Source: Struthidea cinerea
Lineage: Eukaryota; Chordata; Aves; Passeriformes; Corcoracidae
Reading direction: 5' to 3'
DNA length: 64,000 nt
NCBI GenBank assembly: GCA_013397865.1
Contig: VZTI01004580.1
Location: forward strand, 918,326-982,325
In this document: positions 26,845 to 39,000 of the stretch, one piece after another
Layout: each line of letters begins with the position of its first letter
How positions within the stretch are numbered: the stretch's first letter is position 1
Position numbers and translations under genes: made by a program
Notes under the pieces: model-generated
Told to the model about the DNA's origin: nothing
What the model saw: only the letters and a program-made list of their open reading frames with translations
Databases searched by the model: none

Positions 26845-27010
26845 TTACATGACAACTTCAGGCTCAATGTTAAATAGCAAGTCATCATTTCCTCTTCGAA
26901 CTTCAAGTAGTAGAGGTGATTCATTCATCACAGCCTCTTGCAGGTCACTGGAAGTCATCAAAGGACGCCCATTGACTTTCACAATAATATCTCCATCTTG
27001 GATCCCTCCT
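26845..27010 (-). CDS. HTRA3: HTRA3 coding exon 9: end of the PDZ domain and stop codon
   Basis: The coding part is 166 nt: the last base of Arg412, residues 413-466 and TAA at 26847-26845. It includes GGIQDGDIIVKVNGRPL, then ESPLLLEVRRGNDDLLF and the end EPEVVM, which differs by little from human HTRA3 (APEVVM as I recall it). The acceptor is gtctttgcag|A. Confidence 0.97.
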
Positions 27011-30000
27011 CTGCAAAGACAAGAAAATGGCAGTAAGGAAGCATTCTATGCAGAGGAAAAGTACAAAGGCTATTCACCACCTCTTTTGCAGATGTGATAA
27101 ATTAATTGTTTTAGTCTCCACTGAAGGGAAATTCCCCCCTTCTGACTGTGAAAGTATAACAGGTAGCACTCACTAAATGCAAAATAAGGCTTGGGTTTTT
27201 TCATTGAGGATTTTCTTCATAAAAAGTAAAAACAATTAGTCTGGATTGCCCTGTCTTCTACAAAACTACAGCAAATGGGAAACGGAAAAGACTTTTATCC
27301 AGTATTGACTCACTTCACTCCATCCATTTGAAAGGTCATGCTTTTATGTTGCCAATATGTATTTCAGGCATTGGAAATGAAACCCTTCCCAAAATTTCAA
27401 GACAGGTAAAATGCACCAGGTAAAGCATTGGGAAACTATTTTTCTCTTGCTGTTCAAATGCAAACCAGAATAGCTGCTTTCATCACTTTTGTTTTTGATT
27501 TTCCTAAAATCATTTTGAGAAATATTTTATTTATTTTGCAACTGTTCCATAAAATAGCCTCTCCCTGTTAGATTAAGCACTGTCTCAGATAACAGCTCTG
27601 ACAGTGCCTTACATGAATCCTGTCCTGTTTCCTGTTTAAACTTAATCCAAGTTTCTGTTTATTAATGTTCAACATACTTCACAAAACCCCTCAAATTTGT
27701 TCATTGTATTTGGGGTGTTTGTATTTGCACACTGTTAGTGTTTCATAATGTCATTACAGGAGGTTGTAGTAAGTTGGGTGGCAGTCTCTTTTACCAAGAA
27801 AGAAGTGACAGGACAAGAAATGGCCGTAAGTTGTACAAGGGGAGATTTAGATTGGATAAAAGGAAAAATTCCTTCTTAGAAAGGGTTTCAAACACTGCAA
27901 GAGGTTGCCCAGCAAAGAGGTGGTGTCACCATCCCTGGAGGTATTTAAAAGATGGGTAGAAGTGGCACTTAGGGACAGGGTTCACTGGTGGCCTTGGCAG
28001 AGCTGAGTTAATGATCGGACTTGATGACCTTAAGGGTCATTTCCAACCTAAACGATTCCATGATTCAAATAGTCCTGATATTGAAATGGTCCACTTTTGT
28101 AGATGTGAACAGACCCTTAGCACAAACATTTTAAACCTAAAGGCACAATTTTTAATTGTTTACAAATCAAGCCTAGCATGAGAAATTAATTGAATATAAA
28201 AAGAAATATTACCTACTAGTACCTCTTTGGAGATTTATTTGTGGTGAAGAAAATAACATGCTCTACCTACCTATGAGAAGGGGAGTTTGGAACAACTTCG
28301 TGTACGTAAATTCCACTTCTGACATCAGGAAAATCAGCATTATTGTGCTTCAGTTCTTCCACCAAGCTAAAAGAAGAACAAAGTTATACAGAATCTGATT
28401 GTACTACAAAAGCAGAAGCATTCAAATATTGTTACTTATTTAAACTTTTTGTGACAAAAAAATAAAATAATTAACAACTAATTGTTTCCCTGTTGTTCTG
28501 CGATGAAAACACAGAGGGTTTGAATTTGGACTAAAACAAATTACATAGGTTTTAAGAGAGGCAAAACTACTTCCCTGTGCAAAGCATGCTAAACTTAATG
28601 GTCTTGTACATCTCCTGCAAGAATCTGACTTTGGCTCTGTGTAGCAGTAGCTCAGAGGGCCCTGTACACAAGCACAAGGGCAGGAGCACTCTCTGTCCCA
28701 GGTACTGTACAGGGGAAAAAGACATTTCTGCCCAAAGAATTAGTGCTGGTGACGGGGCAGAAATTTGCTAACTTTTTTGCTTCTTTTATTTTGCAAGTCA
28801 TTCTTAACTTGTCTTTATCTAGAACAATAGAGCTTTTGATGACTTCAGCCAGCAGATAGATCAGAATTGGAAACTTCAGTTTCCTCAAGTTTGTTTCAGG
28901 TATTGTTTGTGCATCACTTTCTAAAGAAAGAAGACAGGAACCCCCTGCAAAATAGAGGCTCTACAAACATCTGCTTGTTTCAGAGGTGATGACCTCATTT
29001 CAGGTCTGTGTACAGTGTGGGTTAGAACCCATTTCTAGAAAGAAAATATTTTAAACCAAGGATGGATTACTTGGCTATCTGCCATGAAAAACTGGGATCC
29101 CACAGAAGGAAAACAAGCCAAAATGGCTGCACACATTCTCTTCATTTGATTTTGTACTGAGGAAGTTAACAATTAAACAATTAAAGTAAACACACCAAGG
29201 AAGTGGTCTTTTTCTGAAAACAGGCCTGCAGACATCTTACATGGCTTCATTAGATGCTACAAAAGCAGAAAAATCTCACACCGTGTTCACAGTTATGCAG
29301 AGAAACATCCCGAGTTTCTCTCCATCAGTGATGTTAATGCCATTACACTGATTCATTCCAGCTGAGGATCTGACCCTTCAGGGAGGATTGCAAGAGTGTA
29401 ACTCAATAAAAAAAAAAGATGGCTTTACTACAACCCCAGCTGGAAATCGTCTTGTTTAATTTTGCAGTCTACTGCCACACTGGAAACATGCCTACTGCTG
29501 GGAAAGAACATCAGCATAAGAGCCCTCATTTATTATCCAAGAATATATCTGGGTGACAGCAAGACACAAAGCAACGTAAGAGGAAAAAAGCAGTAAAGAG
29601 CCAGAGGAGGGTGCCCATACTCTGGCTTTGTTAATATGGAGGCACAAAGCTTTAGTTTGGCACTTTAGCCTCTCTTTCTAGTTAATGGTTAGGCGTCAAA
29701 TCTCACATCACATGACCTCCACTGGCACTGATAAAAATACCACCAAACCCTCCAGCAGCTGATCTGTCATTGGCACTCAGAGTCACGTGAAAGCAGCATT
29801 CTGTTTAAATGTTATCTAAAACCTGGTCTAAATCCAGATGTCCTTGTCGAGAACCAAAATCTCTGTTCAGGCTCTTCCTAATTTCCCCCAGCTGTCAGCA
29901 GGACACCCACCACTATCAGTATTTAGAGCATTTGCAGGTCTCAGAACACAGATTTCACCAATATCATTAAAATGTCTGCAGATTTCCTAGAAGCCAATGC

Positions 30001-33000
30001 CCACTACTGGATCTCTGGAGATTTGTAACGAAAGCTGAATGTAGTTCTGATCCACTACTGACCATATCTTGTGTGCATGATGATACAATCACCTTTCTAA
30101 GGTACTTACGCTGGTGTTATTGTCAGCATTCTGATGCCGATGAAACGTTTCTTCCCATCTGAAAGGAACACAGATGTTGTTTAAGAAATTTAGGCAAACA
30201 CTGACAAAAATGACTGCTCTGATGACCCAAAACACCTTAAAATTAAAACAGAATGTATCATATTTTAATAAACTGACTAAAATCATACAGATCTACACTG
30301 AGGTAATTTTTAAAATTTTGATTACCCTTGGTGTACAGAATGACAATCCCTTTCCCTGACACTAAGGATAAGACAGAAACCTCATTTACACTCCGTAAGT
30401 TTTTCCTTCAGGAAATTCAGGAAATTGCTGTGATCTAGTATCACATGAATTCAGTAAATGGAAAATTTCATAACCAACTACCATTTAATCTGATACTGGT
30501 CAAGACAATTTAATCATATGATGTTCTCATTAAAATGTAGAAATGGGATCTAAACAAATTTTAATTTCCACCTTTCAGAGAAAGGGCAATCAAAAGACTC
30601 ACACTGATTGTCATGCAAGTGGCTTGTTATTTCTACCCCAAAGAATAAAAAACAAGCTTAAAAACAAACCCAAAACATGTAGATCTTTGCCAAAATGATC
30701 AAAAAAATACTCAGAGGGCTGGAGCACCTCTGCTATGAAGACAGGCTGAGGGAGTTGGGGTTGTTCAGCCTGGAGAAGACAAGACTCCCAGGGACACCTT
30801 AATGAAGTCTTTCAGTATTTTAAAGGGGGCTTATAGGACAGGACAAAAGGTAATGATTTTAAACTAAAAGAGGGTAGATTGGCAGTAGGTATCAGAAAGA
30901 ATCTTTTATTATGAGAGTGGTAAAACATTGGAACATGCTGCCCAGAGAAGTGGTAGATATCCCAACTCTCAACACTCAAGGTCAGGCTGGATGGGGCTGT
31001 GACCAATCTGATGTAGTGAAAGGTGTCCCTGGTCAGTGCAAGGGGGCTGGACTAGATGACCTTTAAAGGTCCCTTCCTTTCTATTCTATAATTCTATGAT
31101 TTGCCAGGACTCTCTTGAATTTTAAATGGTAGAAGTCACTTCTTTAGGAAGAACACCACATTTCTGCAGTTGGCTTTTAGTAAGCAGTGATATTGCACAG
31201 CTGTCTTATGAAAAAAATGCAGTTTGATGACTTCCTGAAGGGAGTGCTGCAGTACTCAGTTACATCCGGCATGAAACAATATTTCCCCTTATTTGTTCCA
31301 GCACAACTACTTCGCAAGATCTGAGTTTCTCCAGGTTCTCATATGAGGGAAAAGGAGATGTATGCAGTCTTCTCTAGATCTTTTTCTTTCCAAGAAAAAT
31401 ACTCCCAAGTAAAGGATTTAGTTCTGAATCTTACGCATGTCCAATATTCCCATTGGGGTCACTGAAAATGTTGACTACTAAACATTGGATTTACTACACT
31501 CTGAACAATCTTGCATCCGTAACTGTCATCCCTGCTTTGCCCTGAAATGTTTGGCTCTCCCCTATTTTAAAGTAAAACTAATAAGACCAAAATCTGCTAT
31601 AGTAAGAGTGTCAAGAAGTTCAATTGCTCAAATCTGAAGTCTGAAGAGCACGAGCATAAACATGAACTAGCTCATAGTGTTCCTCTAGTCTGCATAGCAG
31701 AAATGTAGTTTTTCACTTTCTAAAAATATTCAGACATGGTAATTCTCCCCCCTGAACACAATCCCGTTGTCCATGCAATGTGGACAGTTAAATAATGAAA
31801 TTCCCTGCATAAGACACATCAGTGACAGACTCTGGTGACAGTTTTCTGTTTGCATTAAACAATTGCTGCTGGCCATCACCTGTGTGAGGCAGAAATTTGC
31901 AGAAGCACAAAGATACTCTGTAGCCTGATTTAGGAATGTTCACCTGAGTGAAAAATCAAAATGAAAGAAAGGACAAAAGAAATTGACTTGGGAGAAACAA
32001 AACAGCAGGAATGAAATACCACAGGAGAAATGACACTGATGATAAAGGGAATTATTTCCCCAGTAGCTAACAATAAATGTCAACATGAAGCTTTAGGGAA
32101 AAAATAAATCTTGTAACTACAGACTCATTCCTAACCAAAATTCTAATTCTACCTTCAACTTTGGGCAGGTTGGGGTTATTATTTCACTCCTGTTCATGCA
32201 CTGAAATTCAAAAAGGCCTTCTGCGCTCTCTCTGCAGTAAGTTTGCCACGCTGCAAATAGCAATTCATACTACAAAAGTAGCAGGCTATTGTAAAAAGTA
32301 AAACTAAAAACTATGGACCATGTGTTACTTTAGCAGCAGAGTAGACACTCCTCTTTCCCCTGTCCAGACATTTTGTGTGTCAGAATAGAAGTAAAAATAA
32401 ATCAGTCCTTTATTTCATAAACGTCCATTCCACTCAATTTAAACCAAGTCAAACAGCTACAACAAAAACCGAAGTTTCCATCAACAGTGATTAGAGGGAA
32501 TATAATTGTCCATCTTATTTGAAGTATCAGCAGAGACTGAACAGGCACAGACAACCAGCTGTAGTGTTTTATCATTCCCAAGGCATAGGCATGGTGATGC
32601 TGGGCCTAAGTCATGTCGGCAGAACACTATGTGGCACCTGGAACTACCACTGTCATATTACAACTGCTCTGTGAATAAAAAGTCCCAAAACCTGTCATTC
32701 TGGCAATTTGTGCAATCATGAGGCAAAAGAAAAAATAATTAGGAGAACTGTAATAAAGTGATGTCATAAATCTAAGGAGTACCTCACAAGGGTGCAGTTC
32801 CAGCAGTAGATAAAAGAAGGTTCATATGTTAGAACAATCAGGTTTAGCAAATGTGAAACCATTGTGGCTTAAAGCTGGAGCACAGCACAGAAGAGAGAGA
32901 CTCAAATCTCATTTCGCTTTTGTAACCAACAGGCCAGACTAAACACCGATTCCAGAGGTAAAAAGTCAAGCAAACCAACCTCAACCATGAGTTTAAATTC

Positions 33001-36000
33001 AAATCTGTTTAGTGTAAATAGAAAGTCACAAGCAGCTGACCCCAAGTATCCAGAAGCAGTTCACTATTTACAGAGACCTCTGTTCCACAGTAAGGAAAGC
33101 ACTTGCCTTACTGTTAAACTTCATTTATTGATGCTTGCAACAATAGAGATACAAACCAGACAGATAAACACCGGTTGAAGGCAGAAATGTTTATGGCCTA
33201 TAAACTTTAGCAAAAATAACTGGTAAATCCAAATTAAGGGGTCATGTACTCAAGCTCTTATTGGCTTGAGTAACTCTGGCACAAAATTGTACCCATAGCA
33301 GCTTATTTCAGTGGGGCCGGGATATCACCAGGACCTCCAAGCAAAGAAATGGATCCTGCACTTCTTATTCAAGTGTCAGGCAAAACTCCTACTTCTCTGC
33401 TAATTACTTTTGCACCTAGCTCATCTTGTAGATTCCAGGAGCAGCCCTGAAAGCATTTAAGAAAGATATTCCACTGCCAAACAGAAAATGTGAAAACAGC
33501 TCAAGCCTATAATGCTGGACTGTGTGCAGTGTGCCTTTCATATAAACTGCATAGCTGAATTTAATCAGTGGTCTGAATGTATACTCAGCAAGCCTCCTAA
33601 CCACTAACCTCACAATTAGTGGTAATTATTATGAGTAATAATCTTTCAAATACAAAGGTGAGAATATTGTTTCAACGCAATTAATACAATGTCCTGGGGA
33701 TGTAAAATGAGGATTCGTGTAAATGAGTTGCTGGGTGTGGCCAATGCAGAACTCCCCCATTTCCCCTTGGCCATCTGAAACAAGGTTTGTTCACTTTTCT
33801 GCATACACTACAAGAGAAGCCAAGCTGACCTTTTAGGATAGATTTTCTCTTTAATGTTTTGTTAAATTGCTAACTTACTGTCTTCCATTGTAAAGGATCT
33901 ATGTCTAAACACTTAAGTATGTAGATAACTTCCAGAGGTAAACATAGAAAGCACAGCCAGTTAAAACTGAGGTACAGATGGAGACACTTAACTTCATGCA
34001 GCAGTTTAAGACTTCCTAACTATAAAAGGAAGTTAGCTGGTAACCCCAGAATTAGCAAAGGCTTTGACCATTCAACAGACAAACATCTCCATGAGGACTG
34101 TGGCAAATCTTTGGTCAAAAATACATTAGGTGCTATTATATATTACCTATGCATCAGGTAATATAGACTGTATAGATAACAATAATCAGTGCAAATTCTT
34201 CATTCAAATGACATCCTCTCCTTTTTCGTCCCTCTCCACTCCTGTTCTTTAAGAGATCAGATATTTGCAGTTATTTATAATGGATGAGATTTAAAAAATA
34301 TATGCCTTCTATATAAAACAGTTATCTGATCAACTGAGACTCAAAAGACCAAGGTCAAGCTTATTAAACAATGAGTATCTACTATGCCAGAATACATCTG
34401 GAAAGAGTGGTATCCTAAGGGAGTGTTATCTTCAGGCAATATGATATTAAGAGCAAAATGGTAATATCTTTAAATGTCTTTCTATTATCTAATTGTACCG
34501 TAAGGGAGGTTCCCACTGAAACTACTGAAACATAACTGGAAGAAAAGAAAACATGATAAAACAATCCCTAAAATTCTGCTTACATAAATTCATTATGCCA
34601 AGAAATAATGACTATACAATAAACCTTAAAACTATTACTAAAGACCTAAGAAATGCAAACTATGTCTCAAATATACAGTGAAAATATCTCCTAGAAACTT
34701 TCTCTACACATCAAGGGCTTTAACTGATTGTTCTGCCATAGCTAAATTATAAAAGGTACTCCAGAGAAGCAGAAGCAAAAAAAAAAAAAATTGAAAATTA
34801 AAATAAATATTAAAATTGCCTGTGCCCAGGATATTTGAAGCAGTGCCAGTCACACTGACACTAAGAGAGAGTGTGAATCCTTTTGATTAGGGGATAATGT
34901 GACATGGTAAGAAAAAGATCTGTATGTTACAATCACTGTATAAACTTGAATATTTTACACTGTTTTTTTTTAAGGTTCCATGGGCAAAGCTGTCTCTGGG
35001 CCCTTAGCTGGGCTCATCATTCTGTGCAGGCAAAGATGCCTGAAGGAGCAAGGTGGCTGATTTCAGTCATGACATCTCTAACCTCCGACTTCCAGCCCCA
35101 GCTACCAGGTGGTGGGCTTTGCACAAGGCTTGAGCTCATGCCTCTAGGCCAGGCCTGCAGGGTGAGCCATTGCTCCTCCCTGGCTTGGGATGAGCAGTTT
35201 GGTTCTGAAGAGTAGCATCACTAATGAGACACCTGTTTGTTTCAGAAACCAACCATCAGTTAGTAACCAGGGAAAATAAATAAGTTTTTTGACTTGTTGA
35301 CTGAAACAAAATTGTCAGCTACTTCAAAATGCACTTCTCAGCATATAGTTAACAACTTTTTTGCATCTACTCCTCTCCCTCCCCTCAAATCAACAGTGAA
35401 AAAATATAATTTGTGGAATTCAGCCAAACACAGATGAGGGGACCCATCAGGATTGGGAGGCTCTCGTATATACAAGCAGATGCATCACTTTAAAACCGCT
35501 GACTAAGGGAAGTTTCTGAAATAACACTGTCTGAGAGGACAATGGTGTAGGGAAACAACCCTGGCATCAGGAACTAGATGAACTCAGGAGAAGACAAGAT
35601 TAATAACAAAAAGAGTCAAGAGAAGAAGCAGCAGCAGCCAACACTTATGATAAAAGATGAGTAGTAGGGTGTGAACAGATAAATTGGCAAGCAAAAGACT
35701 AAGGAAGTTTTGGCCTGGATGCAGCATTACTAGATCAGCTTTGGCTGTGCAGCCTGCAGTATGACATCTAGAACAGGGTGACAGATATGGTGCAGGCATG
35801 TAAAAAGAATCTAAAGTACTGCAGTTGTCATTGCCAATAAACTTAGATTAATATGCTCTCTGAGGTAGAGGCCTTTCTTTCTTTCCTCCTCTCTCCCATC
35901 TTCCCATGTATTTCTTCATGAATTAGTAACAGCCCTTCTTCCACTAGGGTCTGAGTATCTACCACAATATCTTATTATATAGCCCTGACGTACATGACCA

Positions 36001-39000
36001 TGATAAAATATAGGTCAGATTCTATGGAAAATGCACACACTACACCCCACCTGTGGGCAGGTGCTTAAAAAAGTTTTTTACCTTATTTTCTACAGTACAC
36101 CTTAAGCTTCTTTTTGCTTGGACAAGAAATGAAAAGAGGAGAATAAGACTCCTTAAAGAAGTGATCATCTGTTCTCAAGATCATTTGAGACAGTGATGAT
36201 TCATCTGTGTCCTCACTATTCCCAGAGGCCCTATTTCCCATCTTTATACAGATACTGTCTGCTCTTTGGGGGTGTGAGTAATAAAAAGCCTCTCCTACTT
36301 CTGTGAGATTGTTTTCTATTTCCAAGTGTGTGATGCTCTATACTGTAAAATGATGCTGCTCCTTTCAGTAATGAGATCCCAGACCCATGTCTTTTGGCAC
36401 TTCTCCTGGATCAGGATAGTAATTGGAAGATGTCACTGTTTCTTGCAGACCTTACCTTTACTTTGTTTGTCGTGTGACTCTGTGAGAAACTGAGTGATAC
36501 GGTCTGAAGGAATAGCAAAAGAAATTCCAGCTGTGACCTTCAGGGTGTTAATCCCAATCACTTCACCATCCTGTTGAGAGAGAACACCCAATTAAAGTTG
36601 TTCCTAAGTACAGGATTCAGCTCCCTGCCTAGCATTTAATGTTAAAAGCTGGTGTAAGAAATTTTAGAGCGTTGTAATCACTCAAGAAATAAACATTACA
36701 TATAAGGGAGGATTTGGGCTTTGATTCATAATCCATCTCACATTTAACTGTGGTGGCCAGAGAGATTACAGTACAGTGTGTTCATCCAAGGTCCATCCCA
36801 CCTCTCCCAGCAAGAGATTCCCTCTGCCAAGCGGGCAGTGGAGTCACTACTTCCACTACAGCCACAGGTCACTGACCTGCAAAACCAGTGCTGATTTAAA
36901 GCAATCTACTTTGAAATAGTTGTGTGGGTTAACCGGGTCCCATCTTTGTTGTGCATCCCAGATTTCACAGTGTGAATGAGCATAACTGCTCCTACCAGGT
37001 CCCTTATTCCTCACTGCTATGTAAAATTTTCTGTGCTCAATGGAGAAATGTTTTCCTATGGTGTGTGAACTGACCCCTAATTTGCATATTCTGCATTAGC
37101 TTCAGGTTATCTGCCTGCCATTAGCTTAATGAATCTTCCCAAAAGAACATTCTCCCACTAACTTCAAACTAGCTCTTGAAACAAAACAACCAAACAACAA
37201 AAAGAACCAAGTCACATGGACTTACCAGGTTAACTAGAGGTCCTCCAGAGTTGCCATACTGTAAAAATGACATAAGGGAACAATAATACTTCACTGTAGG
37301 AAATGCAATTCTCATTTTAAACAGTACTTTGTTTGTAATTAAATGAAAGAGAGGAAGTCATTTCTTAGGCAGCACTGACAGACACAATATTGATCACAGA
37401 AGATTACAAGTAGATCTTATCCTACCCTTTTACTGCTCTCATAATTCTTTTTTTTTCAGAAATAGGCTCTAAGTTAGGAGCCACTGCAGATAGATAGACC
37501 CTAAGTGTAAGACTTATTAAATAGTTAAAACTAGTATTTTGATTCTTCTAAAGACTGTCAGAAAAAGGTTTTGAAATAATTAATTGCTATTTAAAGTTAT
37601 ATTTCAGTGAGATGCTTATACAGTTTTTGTTTTATTCATCAGTTGGTTTGTAACACTGTCAGTCTCTCATTCTCCACTGGAGCAGAATACAGTGTTTTAT
37701 GTATTTAATCACAGCATATTGCTATGAGGTAGCTACGACATAAGGATTGATTTAATAACCACATACCCTCCCTAAGGAGGGCATATAGCAGCTCTGAGCA
37801 GCCCAAAATTACCTAATACCGAATGGCCTTTAAAGGAAACATGCAACAGGACCACAGGAAATGAGAGCTGGGAAAGTTGCTTGTCCATCTTCATGTTGGC
37901 TCAACAAGTTTGTTTTTGAGTGGGGCCAGAGTTTTCGAGTAGGTTTGCAAAACAGCCAAGAGCAGCAACTTACCACTCAAAAGAAACAAAAGCTAAGTGA
38001 TGCATGACAGAAAAGTGAGACACAAACTGTTTACACTTCAATAGGATTGGGCAAACCTTATTGATTCTTAGGAGAATAAAACAGACAAAGTTTATAAAAC
38101 AGCTTCTAAGTTCAAATTTAAACAAATAGATCAGTTCCTGATATTGTATCTGTACAGTGACCAGAGGCTGCAAACTTGATTTTTATGTCTGACTGGCACA
38201 AAGAAACCAAGACAATAATTTTTCAGCCTTCTGCAGCACATCATCTTTCATTCACTTGTCTTCTGCTTGAAGGATGTGAAAGACCTTCAGCATATGCAAC
38301 ACAGCTGCATTTAGAACCTTACTGCCCCGTTTTCTCCTGCCCTATGTTACTGCTGTCCCAGCATTTCTCAAAAGGCAGCTGCATGCACATTCCTGCAGGA
38401 AAGTCTTGGCTGAGCCACAGGAATGCTCTGAACAGACCAGCTCTCAAGTTCCTCCCATTCTCAGGAGAAAATAAGTGCATTAGCTAAGCACAAAGCATCC
38501 TTATGCCAAGGACCTTCTTCATATTTTGTGGTCTCAGATGGCAAAGCAATTCAAATTCATTGTCATTTTCCTCATCTTATCTGCTATCACTCTTCCTTTG
38601 GTCTAGAATTATCCGACACACTCTGCTATCCTTGTCTAAACCTGCTCATTAGCTTTGGAGGGCAGCACATGACTAAGTATACACACAAGGAAGGAGTCTG
38701 AGCTTGAAAAATGTGTATAGGCAAGAAGACAAGAATCCCATATTCTAATTCTGTCTCCGCCACCAATTCAGTGTATGCTCCCAAGCAACCCATCTTGCCT
38801 CGGTTTTGCTATTCTACTTGCACAGCTGAAGAGAGTAATTCCAATTAAATATCTAGAGAGGTTCAGCTCCTGGGTCATACAGAAGCTTTTTGAAAAAGCT
38901 CACTTTTATGTCATATCTTAGTACAAAAATTAATTACCTTCTTTTTTACCTCCCCCCACTATTTCTCAACAAGTGTGTGACAATAACCATTCGGGAAGCA

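Larger units (their letters stand above)
27011..28270 (-). other. HTRA3: HTRA3 intron 8 (1,260 bp)
   Basis: This is a phase 2 GT-AG intron, the last one. It contains a CR1 3' end at 27759-28066 and, 39 bp to its left, one arm of the 28-bp direct repeat at 27692-27719. Confidence 0.85.
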
